From the NCBI GenBank assembly GCA_017590115.1, contig JAGGNK010003335.1, positions 8,495,916 to 8,559,915 of the forward strand: DNA of 64,000 bases, read 5' to 3'. Both the position numbers and the translations under genes were made by a program. Shown here one piece after another: positions 1-12,500 of the stretch. This DNA is from Montifringilla adamsi (Eukaryota > Chordata > Aves > Passeriformes > Passeridae). Numbering within the stretch: position 1 is the stretch's first letter; each line of letters opens with the position of its first letter. Under the pieces are notes generated by a model. It saw nothing but the letters and a program-made list of their open reading frames with translations, did no database searches and was not told the origin of the DNA.

Positions 1-3000
1 TTTTACTTTGAGGACCATTGCTCAGCACAGATTATAAAGAGATAAGACATAAACACATTTTGCTTTACAAAAATTCTTTCACCCAGGAAAAAGACCCTTG
101 AACACTGTCAAGGGAGGCAGGGATATTGATTTGCCTCCCTCTTTGTGTGATGAGAAGAGAGTACTCACATCAAGGATATGAGGTTGAAATAAGCTGCAAA
201 TTACCTGTACATGAAATGAGTATTAAACAAAAACTGCTGTGTATAGAGGACAGTAAACACAGCATGTAAATAAGTATTTAATTAGTTCATAAAGCATAAT
301 CCAAATTGGTGCACACCACTCTCTCATTAACTTCCAGAATTTAACCTAAGCCTCTTTTAACAATCGTTGAGTAACCGAACAACTGTATCGCTGTTGTGTG
401 CCAAAGGGAAACTTGGCTTGAAAACATTGATGGAACAGAATTAAACCACTGTTTGACTATTCATGCAAATGACATCTAACAAACAAACTGTGAATGAACA
501 GAAAAGCACAAGCACTGTAAAAAGCTGCTTGGTTCTCTTGGGATCCTGGATTTTCTGCAAGACAGCAAGCCAATTCAAAGCTCTGGGCCTTGGTTTCATT
601 AGTTAGGGTGAGTCCAAGCCCTCTTCACCCAGCATCTTCCTCTGACCTAAACTGTGGTTAGCTAGGAGTGTCTTACTGCTCATGAATAACATGCTGAAAT
701 AGATGCTTTTCCTTTTTTTTCAGCACAATCTAAATCACACCTATTTGTTTCAGGAGTCTGTTAGAGATACAAGATCTGAGCAAACGTTGTGCTCTCAGAG
801 ATTCATGAAAATGCACACACTGAAAGGCCCAACAGGTTCTCAGATTCTCCACATTTCCACCTCTTATTTCAACAGGAAAGCAGAGTCAACCTAATGCAGC
901 TCAATGTATGGGGCAGAAGATGATCAACCAGCCTGTGCAATCAGAAAGCTCCAGGCTTGAGAGCAACTCACAACTTTGAAACCTAGTGTTTGAAAGCAGA
1001 GATAGCCAGACAATGGAGATACATGTTCAGATGCCTGTGCAATAAATACACACAGCTCTGGAAAAGACTGCAAGTACTTTTCCAGCACTGCATCTTCACA
1101 TACTTCAGCAGGACATCCTGGTTCATATCAACAGAAGAAAAGCCAGAGTCAATCTCCTGTGGTTCTTAGATCAGTAAGTCTAAAATTAAGTTGCTGCATA
1201 GGAGAAAAAAAGTACACAGAGACCATCCCATAATCACAGCTCCTGAACTGAAGGCAGTGAATGAATTAAGTCTTGTTAGATGTCCTACAGTGATTCAGCA
1301 TTTATAGAGGGTGATGAAGAAAGCTGGGTAAACCTCAAAGAATTCAAAGCACAGTGAAACACTCTAAAGGCACTTTCATCAAGCTATTGTAGTTCGCTAA
1401 CTATTTTGGGATATCTTTGGTTTCTTTTTCTGGGATATTTCAAAGGAAAACATACATTTCTATTTAAAGTTTCTGTGTAGAAATCAGGCTAGCACAGATT
1501 GGTGCTACATAAGAAAAACAAAGAATTTATTTACTTTTTTTTTTCATCTGTCCCTCTATGCTAATTTTATAATTCTTCTGCCTTGAGCAAGTTTCAACTC
1601 AGCACAGTAAGACAGAATACATAAAAAAGCTAAAGGCAAGGCAAGCACCAGTGAGGTGCCCCATGCTTTGTAAAAGAAGCACTGGAAAGTTTCGATTACT
1701 GAGCAAAGCACTGCCTGATCCTAAAAAGGAATTTTTGAAGCTCCTGTAACACAAATAGTAATCAACAGCCTGGAGTTCTGCTAGTCTTGGTGCAGAGCAG
1801 GTTACCTGCTGATAGAGCTGGCAGGAATTTTAGGCAAAGTCAGGTGGTTCCCTGGATCTCTAATTAAACCAACACACCATAGGAGAATAATCTGCGTATT
1901 TTGGCAAATCATTAGCAAACTCATTCATGCAGTTTGAAGGAGTCCCCAACCTTGCCAAGTTTGTTATATCTGCTATGCAAAAGGCAGATCATTTAATCAC
2001 AACACAGCTCCTGGACCATAAACCATCGGGTTCTTCCTGAGGCAGCTCCATGGATTGCTCCTCACGCCTGGGTGAGCGCCGCTGCCCCGGGCTCCCGAGC
2101 ACACACCCCTGCTGGACATTTCACAGCTTCAACCTCAGGCTACATCAATGTCAAACGGCCCTGACCCAGCACCAGAGGCCATCAGAGGGCACATCTGACC
2201 CTTTGGAGAGGGCACAAACCAAGAGTCATCTGGTTTTGCAGCCACCACAGTTTGCTGATCCATCCAAGCTGATTAGCCCACTCTTTGATCACCCAGCATC
2301 CTTACACAACTACTGCTGCAGGAGCTACTGATGGCTACGTGCTCCCAGGCAGAGCTGGGACCATGTGTGGATCTCTGCCAGAGAAGCTGGAGAGCATCAG
2401 CTCCTTCCCTGTGGGATGGCAGAGCTCCTGGCAAGCCACTGTTAGAGCCCAGCCCGAGATGCAGCTCATTCATCAGCTCATAATTATCTGCAGCAAAGCC
2501 TCGGTGCCTGGTGGGCATCCAGTGATTGTCTATTTCTGTAAGAAACGTCTGGTTTGAATTACAGGATACGAACCAGAAATGTCATGGTGGATACTGAGCA
2601 CAAACTTCTGTAATCTGACTCTCCCAAAAGCGTTTCCCTCTCACTTTATTTTTCTGTGGTCCCACTTCAAACACCACTGTGCTCTTCGATTTTCATCACC
2701 TTCTTTATGCTTTTGAAGATCCCAAATGAGCATTTCTGACATTCCCAAAGCTTTATCTAAATCCCACAGGAATAACATTACATCAATTCCTCTGGTGGAT
2801 GTATTATGGTCACACAGAAAGTCATACACCAAAATCAAGGGCTCCTAGTCTCCCTTTCTAGTCCTTACAAGGCATTTCCTCATTTCCTCAGAGAGGAACT
2901 CTCTTTTTTTCCTGAATTCTTTATTGAGCATCACAAGGAAAAAAAGAAGAATGAAAGCACTCAACACACATGAAACTTAAAGGTCAAACTGTGATCCCAC

Positions 3001-5138
3001 ATTTGGAAAACATCTATCATTCTGCTCAAAACCACATACACCGGGCAGTTTTAGAAGAGCTTGGCAATGTCCATTTTGAACCAGAGATAAGAATCTCACA
3101 TTTTCTATGCAAATATGAGTCCAAGTCCTGATTTACCTTCCCTGGTGTCGGAGTTAGTAGGTGTTACCAAGTCCAAGTTAGCTGCTTCTGATCAAAATGA
3201 AAAACATTCCCCAGCAGATGTGCTGGCAAGGCACTAGGTAGCTTCATGTTACGGGCCTCTATCTCATCTTCAACTGTAACACTGGCTTTAGAAAGGTCAT
3301 AGACTTTGTTTTCTGACTTCATGACTAATTTATTTTTCTTAGTTCCTCCCGCAGGCTCTTGGAACTTCTCATTCCTGCTCATAAACCACTGCTGTGAGAA
3401 GTTTCTCTAAACACTGTAAATTACCTTTGCACCAATGGACTCAGTATTTTTCTGAATTAATAAAATCAACATCATAAAACAATTAAGCAGACTGATTTAT
3501 CACTTTACTACAAGGGATAGGGGTGTAGTGTCAAAGTAATAAATATGGTGACCTCTTCAAATCTGAGGGGTTTGGTAAAGAAAAGCACCCAGAATTTGAA
3601 AGCTGACCCTAATTATCCACACTCCATCACACAAACCACACTGTCACAACTCAGAAGTCCCTGGCTGAAACCTTTGTGGCTAAAGCTCATGTTGGTATTT
3701 GGAGTAAAGAAAAAAAATCTATCTTTGAACAGTACCTACCCTCTACCTTGAGGACAGTACAAAAACCTGTGTGCTAGGGCAGCAAGGCACATTCCAGGTA
3801 CCAATAATGAGCAATGCACACCTAATTGACACTGGCAATAAAATCCCTGCTGAAAATGAGCACAACCTGTAAGAGTTCTGAGAGGGTCTTTCCTGCAGGA
3901 ACCCCTCAATGCCCAAGCACAACTACAGCTTCCACTGCAGGGTGGCAATCAAGATAATGAACAAAAATAACCTCATGTAGGCCTCTTCAGACACTGTTCA
4001 CACCAGTCACAGCTACTGGTTTGTAATGAACAGTCAAAATGTGGAGTTAACTCACATACATATATTTAAACTTTCAAACAAGCTGTAATTCAGCTATGGA
4101 CAGCTGAAGTCCCTCAGATGAATAGAGCTGGACTTACATTCGTTATTTGTGAAACTTCTTAGAGTTAGTTCAAATTTAAAGTGTCCATATTAAAATAAAC
4201 TGATTTTAAATAATGAGCATTGGAGCTTATGAATTATTTAATTTTCAAAAATCCAGTCAAATTCTACATTAGTGAACTATCCTTGCTGCCTAAAAGAAAT
4301 GCTTTTTTAGTTTAAAAACCATGATTCTGAAGACAGGGAGCACCATTATTTCAATGTATTCAATCATCACTTTCTTTTTAGCAGCTTGAATTAGACATGC
4401 TTTCAGGTTTTTATCCAACTGTCAGTTAGAAACCGATGGCATTTCTGCCCTTTTCTCTCATTAGGGACTTGCTGTTCTGTACCTGCAAATCTTCATCCCT
4501 CATCAGGCAGAGATACGAGAGCAGAAATCTCATCTATAATAGTAGTATCATGTACATCCTATTAAAGAGGACAGATAACACATTCAGCAGCGCCTCAGGG
4601 CCACAATTTCAAAGACATGTGTAGTGCTGAAAGATGCAGGTGAAAGACTCCAGGGACTTTCCAAAGCCCCCAGCTGCATAACTCTCATTGATTTCAGTTA
4701 TTCAAATGAAAAGTTGTTTAATGTATTTGTTCTGGAGTTGAAGTTTCACTTGAAGGCTGGGGGATATATAATCCCATGAGCTAATTTTTAATACTGATTC
4801 TCACTGATTTCAAAGGCAAGTAAATGACTAAATACTCAGATAAATCTAGCCCAGAGTGAGGCATAATTCTTATTTAGGGTCTATCTCCCTTTGAAATAAG
4901 AGCAATTAGGCACTTAGCTACTTTGAGAAGATGGGCTTTAGTATCACAAATATTTTGGCCATATATCTATTACATGAATATATATAAATATTTTAATAGC
5001 AGCCCTTTTACAGTAAAGGAATTGAAAATAATTTAAAGATTTTTACCCCAGAAAATTGCTTAATCCTGGAAACTACTTTTAAGAGGGTTATGAAACAGTG
5101 AATTTCAGCACCAACAACACCCATTTCAATGGGCGAGC
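1..5138. other. Intronic DNA downstream of the furin-site exon, no gene seen
   Basis: This belongs to the next ADAMTS2 intron (minus strand). I looked for the next exon, expected to start with Val-Asn-Glu-Ile-Tyr type coding, and did not find it. The sequence is unremarkable and AT-rich, with no recognisable transposon. Open frames here (for example 2050-2331 plus, 2641-2838 minus) have no family resemblance. Confidence 0.7.
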
Positions 5139-5645
5139 CCTTTAGGTTAGAAAAGCTCTTTAAGATCATTAAGTCCAACCATGAACCCCAGCACTGCCAA
5201 GGTCACCACTAAATCCCACCCCCCAAGTGCCACATGCAAATATCTTCTAAACATCTCCAGGGATGGTGACTCCATCACTTCCCTGGGCAGCCTGTTCCAA
5301 TGCTTGACAACCATGAAGAGATTTTTCCAAATATTCAATCTAAGCATCTCCTGGAGCAACCTGAGGCCATGTCCAGAACCCACTGGAGAGCCTTCTAGCC
5401 CTCCAACAGATCAACACTCCCATCTACCTTGGTGTCACTGGCACATGAGCTGAGGATTCACTCAATTCCCTAATCCAGATCACTGGTATTGAGCACTGCT
5501 GGACCTGGGGAATACCACTTTGGACTGGCCACCAGCTGGATTTGGTTCCATTTAGCACCACCCTTTGGATTTGACCACCCAGCCAGTTTTTTATCCTCTG
5601 ATCAGTGCGCCTATCCAAGCCATTCAGCTCAATGACATCCATTCA
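5139..5645 (-). mobile_element. CR1 LINE remnant with internal deletion (RT fragment joined to 3' end)
   Basis: Read on the minus strand, 5424-5642 encodes NGLDRR...RIKNWLGGQIQRVVLNG followed by WWPVQSGIPQ, the CR1 reverse-transcriptase block before the catalytic domain. From about 5385 down to 5139 the minus strand gives KHWNRLPREVMESPSLEMF and a typical CR1 3' untranslated tail. The sequence between these two parts of ORF2 is absent, with the junction around 5375-5405. The element is broken, mutated and not mobile. CR1 elements move by target-primed reverse transcription and are usually 5'-truncated, so an internal deletion as well is a later event or a separate rearrangement. Confidence 0.88.
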
Positions 5646-8600
5646 GTTCCTTTCTTCTCCTCCCAGAGCATCCTGCAGTGAAAACCTTTTCTTTCCCAAG
5701 CAACAAGGTAATTGTACAACACCACTTCTAGCCTTTTCTAGTATTTCCCAAACAATTGTACAAGCAGATACAATTACTGGGGGGTTGAGATGCTTTCTTG
5801 CTGAAATTGAATTACCTCCTATGTTCTTGAGTAACTACAGAACTACAAGATTCCACCCAAATATCTCTCCTCTGTGGAAACGCTCCTGCATGCTATAAAT
5901 ACAAAGTTAATTTGTGCAATGTGTGGGCTCACGCTTGGAAATGCAGAGGACTTTGCAGGCCAATATCCTTCCCAGGAAAAAACACAGCATGACGCGCAAA
6001 AGAAAATGGTGCAAGCGAGAGGCAGCCGAGGGTCTCCAAAGAGAAAACCGTGGCATCTTTTCCAAAGGTGACTGAATGCCCCCATGGTGCTGAGCAGAGA
6101 AAAGAGAGGAGGACAAGAGAAACCAGAGTTTTGTCAGAGGAAATGACTGGAGGATGAAAAAGGGGAGGCATGATGCCGAGCTCACTGCAGTGGAACGGCT
6201 GGCGCACAGTCAGACCATACGTGGCTGCAGCCCAACGTGTTAAAAATCCTCTGGCATCTATCACCATTTGTTTGGGAGTGACTTCATTTCCAAACTTTGG
6301 GATAAATATTAGCACAGCTATTCAAGATAGCCAGGACACCCAGCCCCTGTTTTTTCTCACTTCATGGCTTTTAGGTGTGGACTGTAACACATCACTTAAG
6401 CTGCACAAAACAGATTTTACTGAATTTACAGTCATTGCACTGGGCTTGGAAAAAAATATATTGTTTTGATTGGGTTGGTGGTAGGGTTCCACCCAAGATC
6501 CCTGGGAAAAGTTAGTTAAGGACAACCGCTCACACCATCACACACAAAGAGATCAAGCACAGTGGGAGAAGCAGCCATGCTGGGAGTTGCTTCTGGGAAA
6601 GTAATGTCTTGCCACAGGAGGGACAATTCACCTAAGATTTATTTCATTTTTGGAACCTCAGAAATTCAACTATTTGATGACCTGTTTTATCTCCAGTAAA
6701 TATCTTCACTAATATTTTATTTTGTTACCATGCATTCTTGATTTTATGCTTACTCTCTAGCTACCATGCAAAGCTAATTGATTCTATGCCTTGTTACCAC
6801 AGGAAGGTAATTGATTGCATCCTAAATCCAGCAGGGTACACACCATCTGATGGTTATGAGAGGATCTCCAATTAGATTTAAAAATACAGCTGGAATTGTT
6901 TGTAGCTGTCTTCTTTTTCAGTGACCTTGGACCTACACATCTCATCAGAGACACGCTGCATACATGTGACCCCTAACAGCCAGGGACCCCAAGGCCTTTT
7001 ATAGTGGGCTCATTTTCTAAACAAAAACCCCCAACCACTCAAAGAGGTAGAAGAGAAGGCAATGGGGGAGTCACTGCGAATCTCAGGAAAGGAGACCAAA
7101 GCCATGTTCTACACAGAATTACACCTTGCACCCATCCAGCAGTGAGGGCAAGAGCTGGAGCTCCCTGTTGAGAGGAAGGAGAGGTTCTGCATTGTGCTGT
7201 CCTTGGCACAATGCAGGTCCCCAGCACCACCATCTGCAGTAACAAACCCCTCCTGCCTCTCTGTGCTGGAGCTGAAGACAGGACTGGTTCCCATCACCGC
7301 CCCTCTGCTGAAACACAGACTCTAGAAACCAGCTGAGTTTTGAGGGAAAGAACAGGACAACACTGATGACTGCCAGCAACTATCCAGAGGCTTTCAAGAG
7401 GCCTTGGGGATTTCAAGCAGCTCCTCGAGTTTGGGCACAAGGCATGGGACACATCCTCAGTCCCCAAAAGACATGTTTCTACCTCAGAGCTCTCAACAGA
7501 ACAATTGCTGCCTATGCCAAGAGCTGCTGTGCCCTGTGGGGATGGTTACACAGGCTGCACTTTCTAAACCACTTGCAGAGACAGGCTGCTGAAGAGTTGT
7601 TATTTCTTGCAATTTGTGTCTTGGTTTGGTTTGCTAAAATTAGGAAAAAGTATATTCCAGAGTTGGAACATTTATGGCTTCTTTACCATTACTGTATATT
7701 TTAATTCTTAAAAATAGATTTAAGTGACATGATAAGTAAAGAGTCCTGTTTAATCTATTTTGGCCTGTTTGCCACATTCCTGGTTTGGCCTGTTTGACTT
7801 GTTAATTTAGAGATGCATAAAACCATCTGTTTCACTGTAGACTTTGTTTTAAGCCTCAGAGGAAACAAACCACACAAATAAATTAAATTCACTATGTCAT
7901 TTCTGTTAGAATATATGCATTTACAGCCATCAGAGCAGACACCAAGTACCCCATAACTCTAATGTCAGAGCAGGTTTTTAACTATTTAGAATGCTGTTAT
8001 AAAAAGTCATAACTGAATTTATATCACACAAGGGATTTTCTTAAATTGTATTCCACCTCTCATTTAAAATGAAAAACAGGGATATTCTGCACATTGCTAA
8101 AAGAACGTAATAAAGAAAGAAAAAACCCAAGCTTCATAATTAAAAAAATACATCTTGGAAAAATTACATCCCAGACAAATCTACCTAATAGCCTGGATTT
8201 CTGCCTCTGTGGTTTGCAAAGTGAAAGGAGTCATCTACAGGCTCATCCTCTTGACACAACTGTAAACTTCAGCAGTCAGACTCCATTTGTCAAAAACAGA
8301 GCAGACCTACAATTTTTTACTCAACTCTATTTTACTAAGAATACACATTCACTGAGGCCAAAGCTTTTTTCAGAAGCATATTTTATTGAGAAAAGACTCC
8401 TGTTCCAGATGAGAAGGAGAAGGAAGAAAGTCACCCCCAAATGAGTTGCCTATGAGGGGGGCTGCCACTTACTTCTATTTCTTTAGCAAAAGAATAAAAA
8501 TATATTTTGATTTTTATATGTACTAAGGATGGTTTTTCAAGTCTTCGTTCTTTTCCAAAAAATAGTGTCCTTGCTTACTGTCTGGGGTATTAGAGGGCTG

Positions 8601-9299
8601 CTGCATTGATATTTAGAAATAAAAAGTGATTCTTTCAAACACAATATTCCCTAGTGTCTCCTTTCATCACTCCTGCACCATATAGTCTGTTACACAGACT
8701 ATGGTTATGAAGATTAAATATTTAACTAAGGAAACCTAAAGATGTCAGTCATGGAGTAAATACTAAATCAATTTAAGAAAGCTCAGTGTTACACTGCATA
8801 ACATTTTACTGCAGCATGAACAAGGAGCAGGGAGGTGGCCTGGGACCCAAAGTGGCTGTTGAGAAATCAGAGAATTCAGCAGAGTAGTTTTAAAAATGTA
8901 AAAGCCAGTTGTAATTTCTGTTAGAACCTTATTTGAAGACAGCTCTCCAAACCGTGTTCCTCAGCAGGAAGCTTAGGTTAAGGGAATATACAGCTGAAAC
9001 ATAATGACTTCCAAAAACCTGAGCCCCTGACCTTGTGTCCCACCCACCAAAGCACATAAGAAGGACTTTGAACATTTTAACAGTCCCACACTCAGCTTCT
9101 GTCTTGGCTCCTTTCTCTTTTTTTTCTTTTGCTTCTCCCCTATTGGATTTTCTGCAAGTGGCCTGGATTTCCCTCCTAGAGTTATTTTATCTCCTGCCAC
9201 GAGCAAAATCTGTTACGTCCTATTCAAATGGCTTACCCAGCCTACATTCCCAGCCCTTTCAGAGCCTTCCCACCGGGCAGCGAGCAGGGCTGTACTCAC
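5646..9299. other. Intronic DNA, no gene seen; CpG-enriched stretch around 5930-6240
   Basis: No exon, RNA gene or recognisable transposon is seen. The part near 5930-6240 has roughly ten CpG dinucleotides, more than the surrounding intron, and overlaps several chance open frames (for example 5929-6315 minus). It could be an old conserved or regulatory segment, but the sequence alone gives no function. Confidence 0.6.
9291..9299 (-). other. 5' splice site (donor) of the furin-site exon
   Basis: The minus strand reads ATT|GTGAGTACA, a good consensus donor. It ends the exon at a codon boundary. The next expected residue, Val of the conserved MNIV, would start the following exon outside the window. 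Confidence 0.87.
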
Positions 9300-9502
9300 A
9301 ATGTTCATCAAGGTCAGCAGGTACTTCTGAACGTGTTCTTTCCCATGGAACTGAACAACTGAGTCATCGACCCCCAGGAGCACCTCGATGTTGTAGTCGT
9401 CCTCCGCGGCGTGCCTCCGGCGGCGCTGCCCCCAGCGCTGCAGCTGCTCCTCAGCGAGGCCCAGGGCGCTGCCCAGAGGGTCCAAGGCAGTGAGGTTGGA
9501 GC
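9300..9502 (-). CDS. ADAMTS2: ADAMTS2 exon spanning furin site and start of metalloprotease domain (probable exon 4), 203 bp
   Basis: The exon completes the Gly codon split with 61021-61180 and then encodes 67 residues. It begins [20 protein letters not shown] (end of the propeptide, with an N-L-T glycosylation sequon), continues to a basic QRRRRH furin site, then [20 protein letters not shown] and [17 protein letters not shown], which is the N-terminal strand and helix of the reprolysin-type catalytic domain. The zinc motif HExxH is in later exons outside the window. The acceptor is CTTGATCCCAG with a modest pyrimidine tract; the donor is AACATT|GTGAGT. ADAMTS2 is preferred over ADAMTS3 and ADAMTS14 because the [10 protein letters not shown] and [13 protein letters not shown] wording fits ADAMTS2 as I remember it, whereas I recall [12 protein letters not shown] in the paralogues. 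The longer open frame around the exon (9213-9620) runs into intron on both sides and is not coding there. Confidence 0.95.
9411..9428 (-). other. ADAMTS2: Furin/proprotein-convertase cleavage site codons (QRRRR|H) in ADAMTS2
   Basis: The minus strand reads CAG CGC CGC CGG AGG CAC, giving Gln-Arg-Arg-Arg-Arg-His. In the ADAMTS2 family the zymogen is activated by furin-like convertases after a dibasic RxxR-type motif, and the mature enzyme then starts with a His-Ala-Ala type sequence. Here the four arginines satisfy R-X-(K/R)-R, and the mature chain would begin HAAEDD. This is a prediction from motif and alignment; no cleavage evidence is in the DNA. Confidence 0.85.
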
Positions 9503-9525
9503 CTGGGATCAAGCACACAAACGAG
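9503..9525 (-). other. 3' splice site of the furin-site exon
   Basis: The minus strand reads GTTTGTGTGCTTGATCCCAG before the exon. The pyrimidine tract is short and interrupted by purines, so this is a weaker acceptor than that of the upstream exon, at the end of a very long intron. The AG at 9504-9503 gives phase 1 entry, which matches the donor at 61020. Confidence 0.82.
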
Positions 9526-12500
9526 TTACCAGCCAGGAGAGGTCCAGGTTTCAGCTCAGATTCATTTGAAGCAGCAGCACTTGTTATGTTCTGAGTGTTG
9601 CATAGCAGCGTTAGTTCCACGAAATGTCAATTACAAACTACCTAAATGAGAGAGAAACGTATCCAAAATGTTTTTGGTTTTTGTTTAGCCAAAGTAAAAG
9701 CAATACTTTCTACAAAGTAATACTGCACAATAAATACAGGCCCCAAAGAGCAGCAAGTCATGCCAATGTTTTGATGAGAAGAATGGAGCTGTTTTCAGTA
9801 AAATACTTGTTGCTTAAAAGTACTTCTGACAGAAATACACTGTCCAGGGATCCTGTGCTGCCCAGTGTAGCCTCTATTTAAAACAATTAAAGATAGACAC
9901 GTGGTTCAAAATCTGATCTTGCTGCCCACAGATTCCTATTTCAAGGTAAGTGCAGTTGCCTTTGGCCATCCATTCAGGTACCACCAAAGCAGTTCCCTCA
10001 GCCTCAACCCTTTAGCTCCTTTCTGAGTTGCACACATGCAATCCAACAGTAGTGAAATGGATCCTATTTATCATTACAGCTCAGCACCACATTTTAGATA
10101 TGAGATTAAGAAATTTTTAGTTACATCCACAATTTTTTTAACAGCTTTTCGTCCTTCATTCCAAATTTTCCATGTCACTTTGCATTACTGCATGTCACAG
10201 ACCAGCCACCAGGCACAACAGTTGTCTCCTTCATTACTAATGATTTCTAACAGTTCCTGTGATATGAAAAGCATGTTCCCTGACAGGATGGACATGCTTA
10301 ATGTGGCACTTACCTACTAAAAATTAACATGAAAATATGGAATTTTGACATTTCAGCCTACAGAATAACAATGATTATCATTCATATCATTATTACCATT
10401 TGCATTGCAAGAGACTGAGAACCTCTTGATTTTAGGAAATGTCAGGAAGTTTTCAGAGAGGTCAGCAAAAGTACAGAGAGTGCTTTGGGTTGAGTAAAGG
10501 TCCCAATGCTTCATTCACAGAAATATAATGGGAAGCAAAGGGAGGAAGCCCAAGCCATCACCTTCAAACCAGAAATGAGAAACAGCTCTTGGAAACGTTA
10601 CAAAAGTGGATTCTCCATTTCCATTTATTGAAGTTTTCACATCAAAAGTGGCTGCTTGGGAAGGGAATGAGTCACCAGATCACTGGGCTCATTACAAGAA
10701 CATCTGTGCTCTTGCCTGAACCTTGCTGCCTCAGGCTGCTGTGTCAGCAGGTCCTGGGCAATGTGCCGCCTGAGCAGAGTCCCCTCAACTCCCCACTGAG
10801 GTGACAACAACCCACTGGCCTGCACAGCCTCTGCCTGCCAGGAGGAACACACACCAGGCATCCCCAGTCCCCACGGAGCACACAAGTTACCAGCCAGGAG
10901 AAGCTGTGCCTTGTGTGGTGAGAAGCTGGTCTCTGTTCTCCTTGAAGAGACCTCCAGGCAAAGGAGAGCCCCTGAAAGACACAGCTTCCTGCCAGTTTCC
11001 AGCAAGCTTCAAGGACACGCCTGTCCTGAGTCCCACAGCTGCAGGGATCTCCTCTGCACTGCACTGGCAGGGCTCCCCTTGCTCAGGGGACAGAGAGAAG
11101 GTGCCACGTGGTGGTCAAACACCCCCACGGAGCCCCAGTGTCCTTTTCCCCAAACAGCAGCAGTTAATGTAGCTAACAAGCACAACCACTCTATTCTCAT
11201 TGCCAGACTCAGGGCTCCCAGCAGCTTCTGCTCCTGGGGCCACAAGCTTTTACAATTATTCTGGTCAGAATCCATGATTCAGCATGAGAATTCATTGCTC
11301 ATGCAGAGGCCAGCCGTCACTCCCAGGTGTGCCATGGAGGGCGAATGAGCCTGGCCTGGCAGCGCTGGAGGCAGCTCCTCACTGGGCTCCAGCCCTGCCA
11401 AGCAGCCAGCTCCAGCCCTGCCTCGTGGATTACTCCACTGGAAAACTTCAGTGTTAAAATTTCCTTGCTAGTGCTCAGGAGTAATGACCAAGCCATCACT
11501 ATGGGATCATGGGGCAATCATATTCATGATCTATAAGACAAATCACAGTTACTGTAAAATATGACCATAAATCTTAAAAGCCCTGTAGAAAAGTAAGCCT
11601 AGGCTGGCAGGGGCTGCAGGTCAAGTCTTCTCTCTGCTGTGCATGAAAAGCTAAAGCAATCAGCAGCAAGGCAAAGCTATCAGAGCTGCTACTGCAGAAC
11701 AGCAGTGCTGGGCAGCGGGAGAGCCTGAGCCATGCACTGGGGTTGTGGACAGCAAGCTCTGCCGGCTGGGGGGCTGTTATTTGGGTGTGTGATTGACTGT
11801 CAAGGTATCTTGAGCTTTTGTGCTTTCATTTCTCTCCCTTATGTGTCAAACTAACTCCTGACACGGTAACTTTATTCCTGCTGTGAGTAAATCAGCCAGA
11901 GGCAAAATGTGATCCTACCATCCTGCAGCAAAAACTGCCTGTCCTCCCTGTTTGCTGCTCACTTCATCACTGTCACACTGTAGTCCCTACAGTCCTGCCA
12001 ACTCCTAAGAAAAGTTATCAGGAGGTTCCCTGGAAGTCATCTCACTCCCACTAGGTGCCAACCAACCACTTTAAATTTTCTTGGGAACATAAAAATTCCA
12101 CACATACACAATTACCTTCACCCCTCAGCTGTTCCCCTCAGGACAACATGCCCAGTGCTGGGTACTGGCACCTCTGAGGCACCAACCCCATGTGCTTCCC
12201 AGCAAAGGGAAAGCCACACTGGCTCCAGCTGGTGCTGGAACCATCCCAAGACCAGAAACAGCTTAAAACATTCACAACAGTAGCTGCAAGATTCCTGGTT
12301 CATATCCCAACTTCCCACCCAGTGCCCTTTCCCAGAGGCTGTCCCTGGGCAGGCAGGGATGCCTCCACACACGCCTGACCACAAACCCCACAGAGTCCTC
12401 CTCCAGTGCTGCTCTGCCTCTCAGGCTCTTGGATGATGAATTGCTGGATTTGCTGGACCATGCAATGTTATTCCCATGTTGGATTTGCTCCTAAATGGCA

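Noticed and set aside
9035..9493. Plus-strand frame opposite the furin-site exon
   Set aside because: It is the antisense shadow of the ADAMTS2 exon; coding similarity is only on the minus strand.
9213..9620. Extension of the furin-site exon reading frame on both sides
   Set aside because: Residues outside 9300-9502 do not match the family, and canonical splice sites sit exactly at the ends of the similarity.
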